DNA of 64,000 bases from Clostridium tagluense (lineage in GTDB: Bacteria; Bacillota; Clostridia; Clostridiales; Clostridiaceae), in the NCBI RefSeq assembly GCF_003865095.1, contig NZ_BHYK01000002.1:30705-94704 (forward strand), written 5' to 3'. The position numbers were made by a program, and so were the translations under genes. The notes beneath the pieces are model-generated. The model ran no database searches. It saw only the letters and a program-made list of their open reading frames with translations, and was not told where the DNA came from. Below are positions 1 to 8,037 of this stretch, piece after piece (the stretch's first letter is position 1; every line of letters begins with the position of its first letter).

Positions 1-78
1 TGCTATCTGTTTTTCTGATAGACTTTCCATTTCTAGCATTATGTCCTTAATTTCTTTTTTTGTAGTACATTCTTTCAC
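1..78 (-). CDS. N-terminus of an unidentified protein, cut by window edge
   Basis: On the minus strand a GTG at 78-76 opens a frame that stays open to the window edge (26 codons visible, charged and helical, beginning VKECTTKKEIKDIM). A strong GGGGAGG ribosome-binding site lies 8 nt upstream of the GTG. The in-frame ATG further in has no comparable site. Too little is visible to assign a family. It is divergent from the gene at 252. Confidence 0.6.
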   Translation of the reverse strand, partial: MKECTTKKEIKDIMLEMESLSEKQIA

Positions 79-186
79 AATACTTACCTCCCCTTTAAAC
101 AAATATAAATATTTCTAATCTTATATCTACACTACCATAATATGAAGTGGCATAGAATGTGTGCTAATTTATGAAAAAAAATTAAA

Positions 187-218
187 GTTATAATTAGTAA
201 TATGGTTAGCATATTTTA
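187..218 (+). promoter_or_regulatory. Possible mother-cell sigma (E/K-type) promoter
   Basis: CATATTTTA at 210-218 fits the sigma-E/K -10 pattern CATANNNTA. GTTATAATT at 187-195 resembles a sigma-E -35 and is 14 nt away. No AC is found at the sigma-K spacing, so this one is more sigma-E-like than the promoters further on. It lies 33 nt before the gene at 252. Confidence 0.35.
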
Positions 219-251
219 TATAAAGAATAATTTAAAAGAAGGGATAAACTA

Positions 252-1844
252 ATGTTTTTGCCTGAAAAGACTTTTTATGTTTTAAAACAATCAGACTATA
301 CTACATGGAATTTTACATATGATAAAAACAAGGGAATTTTATATAGAATATTAAAAGAAGATAAAGAATCTAATTATAATGAGCTAGAAAAAGAAAGCAG
401 CGGAAATTTTTCTGTGTTATTGCTTCCTAATGATGATATATATTTCTTATATGAAGATTTAAAGGGAAACATAAAGCTCCGAATTTTAAAGGGTAATAAA
501 TGGAGTGAGGATATAGTTATTCTTAAAAAGACTACTGAAATATATGACATCTCTTTTAAGGCTATATTTAATAAAAATGAAATTTATTTATTTTATAATG
601 TACTAAATAAAAGAACTAAAATTAGAACATTATTTAATCAAGTAGTAGATGAAAACTTTAATCTAGCATCACCTAAAATAATAGATAAAAGCAGTGATAA
701 ATATAATCATTCTTTCACTATTGTTGAAGATGACAATAACAAGCTGTTAATTATGTATGAAAGATTACAAAAGGACTATAAACTTGGATATAAGATTTTA
801 AATACTGAATTAGATAGCTGGTCAGATTTTCATATAATAGATGAAAGTGATAATCCATTTATAGATTATTCACTATTGTCAATTAACAATACTATACATT
901 CTTTATATATAAAAAAGGAAAAGGATAAAAATGTCTTAATTTATTCACAGAATGGAGCCATTAGAGAAGGTCACAATAGATTATTTGAGGGCTCGGATAT
1001 AAAATCTTGTTCTTTTTTTGCCATAGAAGGTCATTTATATTGTTCATGGATAAATAATACTGAAATTTATAACTGTTTCACAAAAGACAAGGGGAAAACC
1101 TTTAGCTTCCCATATTACATTGAATTATTAGCTTCATTGGATGTTATAAAATCAATATATAAGTCTAATTTAACTAGAACTATAAGGAATTTAATTATTA
1201 ATGAAATGTATGTAATGGATGATGATGAGGTGGAAGTTTTAATAATTCCAAATGAGTATAATACTTTAGATAGTGGTACGGCTAATAAAGATGAAATTTA
1301 TAAAGAATGTGACCAATGTTTATTAGAGGCTAAATCTTATTTAAATGTTGCTTATAATAAAATGCTTATATATGAAAAACAATTGAGACAGAAAGATGAG
1401 TTAATTACTCTATTTAATAATAGTATACAAGAATATGCTATTAGAATTCAAATATATGAAAATAAATTGAAAGATATAAATACACAATGTATAAAATTTC
1501 AAGAGGATAAAAATTTATTAAATGAAAATATAGACTATCTTCAAGAGAGTTTAATAAGTAAAGAAAAGAAAATTAATGAATTAGAAAAGGCTAGTATGGA
1601 GCAAGAAAAAGAAGTATTAATTTTTAAAGAGCATGTTGAGGAAAAAGAAAAGCAAATTATAAAATTACAAGAGAAAAACTCCCAGCAAGATAGGGTTAAT
1701 ATGGAAAATGAAAGTAAAATTTTCTCCTTTATTGAAGAAGTTGAAGTTTTAAAAAGTAAGTTGGATGATTTAAACTCAAAATTAACTATATCTAACTCAA
1801 AAATTAATGAATCCTTCTTAAAACGAATATTTAATAATAGATAG
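252..1844 (+). CDS. Beta-propeller-like / coiled-coil protein of unknown function
   Basis: 530 aa with no signal peptide and no membrane segment. Residues 1-310 are rich in short beta strands in a repeated pattern (YDISFKAIF..EIYLFYN, HSFTIVEDDNNKLLIMYE, CSFFAIEGHLYCSW), resembling sialidase/BNR-type propeller blades. From about residue 350 to the end it is a long heptad-rich coiled coil (EKQLRQKDELI, LQESLISKEKKINELE). An AAGAAGGGAT ribosome-binding site precedes the ATG. A sigma-E-like promoter lies upstream and a strong terminator follows, so it is probably monocistronic. A role as a spore-coat or surface structural protein is inferred only from context; no catalytic motif is seen. Confidence 0.8.
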   Translation: MFLPEKTFYVLKQSDYTTWNFTYDKNKGILYRILKEDKESNYNELEKESSGNFSVLLLPNDDIYFLYEDLKGNIKLRILKGNKWSEDIVILKKTTEIYDISFKAIFNKNEIYLFYNVLNKRTKIRTLFNQVVDENFNLASPKIIDKSSDKYNHSFTIVEDDNNKLLIMYERLQKDYKLGYKILNTELDSWSDFHIIDESDNPFIDYSLLSINNTIHSLYIKKEKDKNVLIYSQNGAIREGHNRLFEGSDIKSCSFFAIEGHLYCSWINNTEIYNCFTKDKGKTFSFPYYIELLASLDVIKSIYKSNLTRTIRNLIINEMYVMDDDEVEVLIIPNEYNTLDSGTANKDEIYKECDQCLLEAKSYLNVAYNKMLIYEKQLRQKDELITLFNNSIQEYAIRIQIYENKLKDINTQCIKFQEDKNLLNENIDYLQESLISKEKKINELEKASMEQEKEVLIFKEHVEEKEKQIIKLQEKNSQQDRVNMENESKIFSFIEEVEVLKSKLDDLNSKLTISNSKINESFLKRIFNNR

Positions 1845-1893
1845 CAATCTAACTAGAAATATTATGATATATGAATAAGTTTAAACATTTATT

Positions 1894-1932
1894 AAAGATT
1901 ACTGCATTAAATTAATGTAGTAATCTTTTTTA
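1894..1932 (+). terminator. Rho-independent terminator
   Basis: A near-perfect stem of about 15 bp (arms AAAGATTACTGCATT and AATGTAGTAATCTTT) is followed by a T-run. It ends the gene at 252-1844. Confidence 0.85.
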
Positions 1933-2057
1933 TTTATGTAACAAAAGCAGGTAGAAGATTAATATAATATATTGAACTTTAAAACTATGTATAAATAGGA
2001 ATTGATATATAGTTATAGGTTTAATTACAAAATTTTGTATAAAGAGGCGTGGTATTT

Positions 2058-2813
2058 ATGAAAGGTATAATTCTAGCAGGGGGAACGGGCTCAAGACTTT
2101 CTTCTTTAGTAAAAGCAACAAATAAGCACTTACTTCCTGTGGGAAAATATCCAATGATATATTATTTAATTGCTAAAATGAAACAAGCAGATATTACTGA
2201 TATTATGATTATTTCAGGAAAAGAGCATATGGGCGCTATAGTAAATTTATTAGGTAGTGGATATGAATATGGAGTTAAATATACCTTTAGGATTCAAGAC
2301 CAACCAGGAGGAATAGCAGAAGCATTGGGATTATGTGAGGAGTTTGTAGGAAAAGATAGTTGCATCGTTCTACTTGGAGACAATATATTTGAAGATGATA
2401 TATACGAATATGCAAAAAACTTTGAAAAAAGGTGGGAAGGTGCAGAAGTATTGTTAAAAAAAGTAGCAGATCCTGAAAGATATGGGATAGCAGAAATTGA
2501 GAACGGTAGAATAATTTCAATAGAGGAAAAACCTAAGAATCCTAAAGGCAATTACTGTGTTACTGGGATATATATGTATGACAATAGAGTGTTTGATGTT
2601 ATTAAAGAATTAAAACCATCTAACAGAGGAGAACTTGAAATCACAGATGTGAATAATTGGTATATAAAAGAGGGTTCTCTTACCTACGATATTATGAAGG
2701 GTTGGTGGACAGATGCTGGGACATTTAGTTCTTTGATGAATGCTAATATATTAGCTAAAGATATAGATTTAGATTATATATTGAGTAGAGATTTCAAGGT
2801 AGAGGATAAATAA
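2058..2813 (+). CDS. rmlA: RmlA-type sugar-1-phosphate nucleotidyltransferase
   Basis: Transfers a nucleotidyl group (typically dTMP from dTTP) to glucose-1-phosphate, the first committed step towards dTDP-deoxysugars. The N-terminus has the pyrophosphorylase signature LAGGTGSRL followed by K.LLPVGKYPMIYY. LLGDNIFEDD supplies the metal-binding Asp, and EEKP and GWWTDAGT are also present. At 251 aa it belongs to the short RmlA class. The ATG at 2058 is chosen over the in-frame GTG at 2049 because AAAGAGGCG at 2041-2049 sits 8 nt before the ATG and overlaps the GTG. RmlB, C and D are absent here, so the 4-keto-6-deoxy intermediate must be made elsewhere. It is a plausible precursor supplier for the deoxysugar operon at 9855-13388. 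Confidence 0.88.
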   Translation: MKGIILAGGTGSRLSSLVKATNKHLLPVGKYPMIYYLIAKMKQADITDIMIISGKEHMGAIVNLLGSGYEYGVKYTFRIQDQPGGIAEALGLCEEFVGKDSCIVLLGDNIFEDDIYEYAKNFEKRWEGAEVLLKKVADPERYGIAEIENGRIISIEEKPKNPKGNYCVTGIYMYDNRVFDVIKELKPSNRGELEITDVNNWYIKEGSLTYDIMKGWWTDAGTFSSLMNANILAKDIDLDYILSRDFKVEDK

Positions 2814-3064
2814 TATAAATATAATTTTTGTTTGTGAAAAATCAAGATTAACTGTAAATTAAAAAAATTAATGACATTTCAAAATCAAAGTCCCTTACTT
2901 CTATAGGTAGGGGACACATAATATAACAAAGATAAAATATAAATAGCTTTTGTAGCATCTAAGATGATTTAACTAATATTAACAGAAAGCTAAGGAGTGA
3001 TTGCAATCTATGACTTTTTATATAATACATCCATTAAGAATAATCTTTAGGTTGGAGGAACAGT

Positions 3065-4171
3065 ATGATTACAAGTATAGTAGTTTTAACTTACAATAAA
3101 CTTAAATATATAAAACTTTGTATTGAAAGCATAAGAAAATATACGGATAAAAATAATTATGAAATTATTGTAGTAGATAACCATTCTACTGATGGAACCG
3201 TTGATTGGCTAAATAATCAGCGAGACATAAAAACAATACTTAATGAAGAAAATGTTGGTTTTCCAAAAGGGTGTAATCAAGGAATAAATATTGCTGATGG
3301 AGATAATATTCTACTTTTAAATAACGATGTGGTGGTTACTCCAAATTGGCTTATGAATTTAAATAAGTGCTTATATAGCTTCGAAGATATAGGTGCAGTT
3401 GGAGCAGTTGCTAATAGGTGTCCTTATTATCAGCAAATAAGTGTAGAATATAATACCCTAGAAGAAATGATATGTTTTGCAGAAAAATATAATATCTCTG
3501 ATGAAAATAAATGGGAGGAACGGTTAAAGTTAATTGGGTTTTGTATAGCTATTAAAAGAGAAGTGATAGAAAAAATTGGGCTACTTGATGAAGAATTTAC
3601 TCCAGGAAATTTTGAGGATGACGATTATTCTTTAAGAATAAGAAAAGCTAAATATAGATTAATGCTTTGCAGGGATACCTTTATACATCATTATGGTAAT
3701 GTTACCTTTGGTGAAAATCCATATGAGTATTCTAAAATTCTAAAAATAAATCAAAAAAAGTTTGAAAAAAAGTGGGGATTTAGTTGGGAAAATTGTAAAT
3801 CTATAAATTATGAAATAATTAAATTAATTAATAGACCTAAGACAGAAGAATTTAACGTATTAGAAATTGGTTGTGGCTGTGGTGCAAATTTACTAGAAAT
3901 AAAAAATATTTTTAAAAATGCTAATGTATATGGTATAGAATCAAATAAAAATGCTGGAGAAATAGCGAAAACCTTTGCAAAGGTTATTATTGGAAACATT
4001 GATAATTGTGAATTAGCTTATGAAGATAGATTTTTTGATTATATGATTTTTTCAAGTATAGAAGTAGATTTAAATGAATCCTTTAAAATTCCAATATTTA
4101 TAAAAAAACATCTAAAAGGTGATGGGCTAATATTAATAAATAATATTAATACTAAGTTTACCCAATTATAA
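3065..4171 (+). CDS. GT2 glycosyltransferase fused to a methyltransferase-like domain
   Basis: Residues 1-240 form a GT-A, family 2 glycosyltransferase: ITSIVVLTYNKLKYIKLCIESI start, VDNHSTDGT nucleotide-binding segment, ILLLNNDVVV metal site, and the C-terminal acceptor-side FEDDDYSLRIRKAKYR. Residues 260-368 look like a truncated class I SAM-methyltransferase, with motif I EIGCGCGANLLEI and a later FDYMIFSSIEVD. The protein stops soon after, so the methyltransferase half is shorter than a typical 200-aa domain. A GGAGGA site precedes the ATG. A similar fusion plan (glycosyltransferase plus methyltransferase) occurs in the next gene, so the two probably act on the same glycan. The substrate cannot be told from sequence. 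Confidence 0.82.
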   Translation: MITSIVVLTYNKLKYIKLCIESIRKYTDKNNYEIIVVDNHSTDGTVDWLNNQRDIKTILNEENVGFPKGCNQGINIADGDNILLLNNDVVVTPNWLMNLNKCLYSFEDIGAVGAVANRCPYYQQISVEYNTLEEMICFAEKYNISDENKWEERLKLIGFCIAIKREVIEKIGLLDEEFTPGNFEDDDYSLRIRKAKYRLMLCRDTFIHHYGNVTFGENPYEYSKILKINQKKFEKKWGFSWENCKSINYEIIKLINRPKTEEFNVLEIGCGCGANLLEIKNIFKNANVYGIESNKNAGEIAKTFAKVIIGNIDNCELAYEDRFFDYMIFSSIEVDLNESFKIPIFIKKHLKGDGLILINNINTKFTQL

Positions 4172-4198
4172 AATTTAACTATTTAATATTTTTGATTA

Positions 4199-4275
4199 TA
4201 TGGAGGTACACTTTTAAATTGATTGAATATAATAAATGCGAGAACATTTTTCTTCTTACGAATATGAAGATAGGA
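4199..4275 (+). repeat. Leader segment repeated upstream of two glycosyltransferase genes (copy 1)
   Basis: About 75 nt similar by eye (roughly three quarters identical) to 7907-7985. Shared blocks include AGGTACACTTTT, AATAAATG, AACATTTTTC and GAATATG. It contains the sigma-K-like promoter and continues past the -10 into the transcribed leader, so similarity is not limited to promoter elements. Confidence 0.65.
4208..4234 (+). promoter_or_regulatory. Sigma-K-like promoter
   Basis: AC at 4208-4209, 16 nt spacer, AATATAATA at 4226-4234, one change from the CATANNNTA -10 consensus. It lies 79 nt before the start at 4314. The same geometry recurs before seven other genes in the window. Confidence 0.5.
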
Positions 4276-4313
4276 TAATTAAGGGTAGGAGAAAGAAGGA
4301 GGTTTAATTTATT

Positions 4314-7031
4314 ATGATTCCTAAAGAAGATAAGGAATTTTTCTGGGATTACTATGATATTTATTCACAGATAGATTCGGATTTTGGAGGAGGGAGTCCT
4401 TTTTATAAAACATTTCTTATGGCATATCTTATTAAATATCAAGATATGAAAACATTTGTTGAAATTGGTGTTTACAAAGGGAAATGTCTGCTACCTTTGG
4501 CATATATCATTAAGCAAAATAAAGGGGTTGCCATTGGAATAGATCCATACAATAATATGTGTGCAAGGGAGTATGATGTTGAAGAAGAAAAACGCATTGC
4601 TATAAATGAGTTTATTGATAAGCTTGATTTTAATATGATATATAAAGAGGTTTTAGCAAAAAAAGAAGCTATGGGTTTATCTTCAAATTGTGAAATTATT
4701 AATAAGACATCAGAAAGTGCTTGGGAAGATCTGATGTCAAAGAGAACTGTAATAAATATGCTTCATATAGATGGAAACCATGACACAAAGTATGTGGTTA
4801 TGGATGCAGAAAAGTATGTTCCGATGGTCAGTGATTTTGGCGTTGTTGTATTTGATGTTATTAATTGGGACAGTGTTAATGTCGTGTATCAAAAATATAA
4901 AGCGGAGCTAATACCAATATTTGAATGTGATAGCTTTGCGATACTGCTTAAAGCAGAAAGAACTCAGACAAATCTAGATAAAGCAAGAGTAATGGAGAAA
5001 AAATTTAGTTATTTATATAAGAAATTATTGTACATGAACAAAGAAATAGATGAGGGAATCATTGATACCAAAATTCCTAACGTAGCTATTGGGGTTTTAA
5101 CATATAATCATGAAAAATATATTGAAAAATGTCTTGATGGAATTTTTTTTCAAAAAGGAAAATTCAACAAAAATGTTTTTATAGTTGATGATTGTTCAAC
5201 AGATAGTACATATGATAAAATATGTAATTACCTTAAGCGAAATGGAAATAAGCTAAAAGATTTTAATATTAGAAGTGTAAGAAATGATCTAAATAAAGGT
5301 GTAGTAAAAACATTTCATTCACTTGTGAATATGACTAAAGGCTTTGATTATGTTTCATTCTGTGAGGGAGATGATTATTGGATAAATCCAAGTAGAGTAA
5401 AAAATCACATCGATTTTTTAAAAAATAATCCTGAATGTTGTATGTCATTTAATCAGGCTTATGTGTTTTGGCAAAATACGGGGTTTTTTGAAGAATCAGT
5501 AATTCATTGTAATCTGAATAGACGAGTATATAATATTGAGGATGTTTTAAAAGTAAACATTATTGGAAATCAAGGTTGTGCATTTTTCGATGGACGTATA
5601 ATTGATCTTTTACCTGACTCGCTGTTTGAAGTGTTCATAGGTGATTGGATGCTTAATATGTTTTGTGCTACCTTTGGAGATATTGGCTATATACCTGATG
5701 TAATGACCATCTGTAGAAAGCATTCTGGTGGTATATGGACTAGTTTGAGTGGTATGCAGCAGTTGAAAGATATAATTAAGAACATCGATGAATATAACAG
5801 ATATATGGAATTTATATATGACAAAGAGTATACAAAACAACGTAATAATTGCATTGTAGAAAACAATGGTGATTTTTCTGAAAATCTTGATCTTGTAATA
5901 ATAGATGATATTTTTCCCTGTGATATGAGTGGATTTCGTTATCAAGAGTTTACAAGCTATCTTGAAGAAATAGAGAATACAAAAATAATGATAACGGGTC
6001 AAACAATTGAGCAATTTCTACATTTAAATGTGGATGAGGTGATTATTCAATATAAGCGTAGTTATCCTGGATTTTCAGGAAAAGTGTGTAGGTATGATTA
6101 CTGGAGGCCCATAGGATGTAAGCTTATGTACTTTGTTTTTCCAACAAATGCATATAATGCATTGCCTATTATGGAGCATTATTATATCCCATTTGTTTTT
6201 ACACTTTATCCAGGCGGAGGTTTTGCATTAAATAATTCTGAATCTGACATAAGGCTTAAGAGACTTATGGAATCTCCTTACTTTAAAAAAGTTATCGTAA
6301 CCCAACAGGTTACATATGATTATTTAATAAATAATAAATTTTGTTCACTTGAAAAAATTGAATTTATTTTTGGTGGAGTTATGCCTCTTATGGAATATAA
6401 TAAAGCAAAATCATATAACAAAATAAGGTATGGATTCGAAAAGGAAAATTTTGATATATGCTTTGTTGCACAGAAGTACAGAAAAAAAGGCGAACACAAG
6501 GGATATGATGTATTTATTGACATAGCAAAAGTTCTTTGCGGTATGTATGTAAATATACATTTTCATGTGGTGGGTGGATTTGATGAAAATGATATTGATA
6601 TATCAAATATAAAAAATCACATAACATTTTACGGAAAACTTAATATAGATAATTTTGATTCTTTTTTTAAAGACAAAGATATTATTCTTTCGCCTAATAT
6701 GCATGGAAAGTTAAGTTATGGTAATTTTGACGGATTTCCTACAGGCTCTTGTGTGGAGGCGGGACTTAGAAAAACAGCAATATTTTGTACTGATTCATTA
6801 AATTTAAATGGTGACAGAATAGTAAATGGTAAAGAGATTGTTATTATACCCTATGATGCTAAAAAAGCAAGCGAAATTATAGAATATTACTATAAAAATC
6901 CAAAGCTGATAAAAGACATAGGTGATAATTGTCAGGAAAAGTTGCTTTACTTGTTTGGTTATGAATACCAAATTGCTCCAAGGATTAAGATATTAAAAGA
7001 TGAAATAGAAAAGTCATTTCTACATTTTTGA
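4314..7031 (+). CDS. Three-domain protein: methyltransferase + GT2 + GT4-like glycosyltransferase
   Basis: 905 aa. Residues about 30-215 form a CmcI-like class I methyltransferase (TFVEIGVYKGKCLLPLAY at about 48, then MLHIDGNHDTKYVVMDAEKY). Residues about 255-500 form a GT2 domain (VAIGVLTYNHEKYIEKCLDG, VDDCSTDSTYDKI, FCEGDDYWINP metal site). Residues about 525-905 resemble a GT-B transferase (DDIFPCDMSGFRYQEF; C-terminal VGGFDENDIDI...ITFYGKL and GFPTGSCVEAGLR nucleotide-sugar loop). This supplies two transfer activities and one modifying activity in one polypeptide, typical of enzymes that build short glycans on surface proteins or polymers. AAGGAGG precedes the ATG. A sigma-K-like promoter 79 nt upstream suggests mother-cell expression. 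No membrane segment is visible, so it should act in the cytoplasm. Confidence 0.82.
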   Translation: MIPKEDKEFFWDYYDIYSQIDSDFGGGSPFYKTFLMAYLIKYQDMKTFVEIGVYKGKCLLPLAYIIKQNKGVAIGIDPYNNMCAREYDVEEEKRIAINEFIDKLDFNMIYKEVLAKKEAMGLSSNCEIINKTSESAWEDLMSKRTVINMLHIDGNHDTKYVVMDAEKYVPMVSDFGVVVFDVINWDSVNVVYQKYKAELIPIFECDSFAILLKAERTQTNLDKARVMEKKFSYLYKKLLYMNKEIDEGIIDTKIPNVAIGVLTYNHEKYIEKCLDGIFFQKGKFNKNVFIVDDCSTDSTYDKICNYLKRNGNKLKDFNIRSVRNDLNKGVVKTFHSLVNMTKGFDYVSFCEGDDYWINPSRVKNHIDFLKNNPECCMSFNQAYVFWQNTGFFEESVIHCNLNRRVYNIEDVLKVNIIGNQGCAFFDGRIIDLLPDSLFEVFIGDWMLNMFCATFGDIGYIPDVMTICRKHSGGIWTSLSGMQQLKDIIKNIDEYNRYMEFIYDKEYTKQRNNCIVENNGDFSENLDLVIIDDIFPCDMSGFRYQEFTSYLEEIENTKIMITGQTIEQFLHLNVDEVIIQYKRSYPGFSGKVCRYDYWRPIGCKLMYFVFPTNAYNALPIMEHYYIPFVFTLYPGGGFALNNSESDIRLKRLMESPYFKKVIVTQQVTYDYLINNKFCSLEKIEFIFGGVMPLMEYNKAKSYNKIRYGFEKENFDICFVAQKYRKKGEHKGYDVFIDIAKVLCGMYVNIHFHVVGGFDENDIDISNIKNHITFYGKLNIDNFDSFFKDKDIILSPNMHGKLSYGNFDGFPTGSCVEAGLRKTAIFCTDSLNLNGDRIVNGKEIVIIPYDAKKASEIIEYYYKNPKLIKDIGDNCQEKLLYLFGYEYQIAPRIKILKDEIEKSFLHF

Positions 7032-7107
7032 AGGTGTTATTAGTTCTCCCGAAGTCTGGAATTAAGATACAAGATAAAAATTCTATAGTATGAAAGTTGG
7101 TGTAATA

Positions 7108-7803
7108 ATGAAGAACATCGTTATATGTGGAGCAGGTGGCTTTGGACGTGAAGTTGCATGGTTGATTGAAAATATTAATAAGGTGAAAAAAGAATGGAAT
7201 ATAATGGGATTTATTGACAACACTCCTGAGTTAAAAGAAAAAATTATTAATAAGTATCCTGTCCTTGGAGATGAGAGCTGGTTTGATGGTATTGGGTACC
7301 CAATTTATACAGTTTGTGCTGTTGGGAGTAGTATAGGGAAAAGAAGTTGGATTGAAAGACTTAGTAAGAATAAAAATATACAATTTGCTACACTTATTGA
7401 TCCGAGTGTCAATATTTCTAATGTAGTACAAATTGGTGAGGGCACCATTATATGTGCAGGAACAATTGCAACTGTTAACATCAGAATTGGAAATCATGTA
7501 ATTATAAATCTAGATTGTACATTGGGCCATGATGCTATTATTCTTGATTATTGTACTATTAATCCAAGTGTAAATATATCGGGTAACGTATATATTAATT
7601 CTATGGTTGAAGTTGGAACAGGTACTAATATTATTCAAGGAAAAAGTATAGGAACAAATTCAATTATTGGTGCTGGTTCAGTTGTAACGAAAGATATACC
7701 AGATTATTGTACAGCGGTGGGAATACCTGCAAAACCAATTAAATTTCACTCTGAGCAAAAGGGTGTATTAGAATTACAAATAAATCTTCCAGATATAAAC
7801 TAA
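7108..7803 (+). CDS. NeuD/PglD-family sugar O/N-acyltransferase
   Basis: 231 aa. The N-terminal Rossmann-like PglD_N domain (KNIVICGAGGFGREVAWLI) is followed by a left-handed beta-helix of hexapeptide repeats (VVQIGEGTIICAGTIA, IGNHVIINLDCTLGHD, GAGSVVTKDIPDY) and the usual VGIPAKPIKF end. The family acetylates amino groups of UDP/dTDP-4-amino sugars (PglD) or acts in sialic-acid-type pathways (NeuD). The histidine in LGHD is the expected catalytic base. A 4-amino sugar is the predicted product of the operon at 9855-13388, so N-acylation of that sugar is an attractive role. The start is uncertain: an in-frame ATG at 7090 would add MKVGVI, but family alignments normally start at MKNIVI. Neither start has a strong Shine-Dalgarno. 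Confidence 0.82.
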   Translation: MKNIVICGAGGFGREVAWLIENINKVKKEWNIMGFIDNTPELKEKIINKYPVLGDESWFDGIGYPIYTVCAVGSSIGKRSWIERLSKNKNIQFATLIDPSVNISNVVQIGEGTIICAGTIATVNIRIGNHVIINLDCTLGHDAIILDYCTINPSVNISGNVYINSMVEVGTGTNIIQGKSIGTNSIIGAGSVVTKDIPDYCTAVGIPAKPIKFHSEQKGVLELQINLPDIN

Positions 7804-7827
7804 GCTCAGGATTAATTGTAGATTATA

Positions 7828-7866
7828 AGAAAGGCCTTCTGCTTTAATGCAGAGGGTCTTTCATTT
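7828..7866 (+). terminator. Rho-independent terminator
   Basis: A 13-bp stem (AAAGGCCTTCTGC with GCAGAGGGTCTTT, two G-U pairs) is followed by CATTTTT. It closes the unit ending with the acyltransferase at 7803. Confidence 0.85.
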
Positions 7867-7906
7867 TTAATATTAGCATTGCGGCAGACTTATTCCATAC
7901 TGAAAA

Positions 7907-7985
7907 TTATGCAGGTACACTTTTTAACTTATTGCATACAATAAATGGGATAACATTTTTCGTCCTAAGAATATGCAGAAAAGAT
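7907..7985 (+). repeat. Leader segment repeated upstream of two glycosyltransferase genes (copy 2)
   Basis: Partner of 4199-4275. Both copies precede large glycosyltransferase genes at similar distances (about 80-95 nt from the -10 to the start codon), and both later contain AAGGGTAG before the ribosome-binding site. Confidence 0.65.
7917..7943 (+). promoter_or_regulatory. Sigma-K-like promoter
   Basis: AC at 7917-7918, 16 nt spacer, CATACAATA at 7935-7943: a full match to the sigma-K pattern AC-N16-CATANNNTA, and also a sigma-E-compatible -10. It drives the gene at 8038. Confidence 0.6.
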
Positions 7986-8037
7986 TAGTGATATTCATTT
8001 AAGGGTAGTAAATTTATACGAGAGGAAGGTAAGTAAA

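Noticed and set aside
2049..2057. GTG start adding three residues to RmlA
   Set aside because: It overlaps the ribosome-binding site that correctly serves the ATG at 2058, and family proteins start at MKGIILAGG.
2890..2915. Small hairpin GTCCCTTAC / GTAGGGGAC after rmlA as a terminator
   Set aside because: No T-run follows, and the stem is short; could be a terminator relic but cannot be supported.
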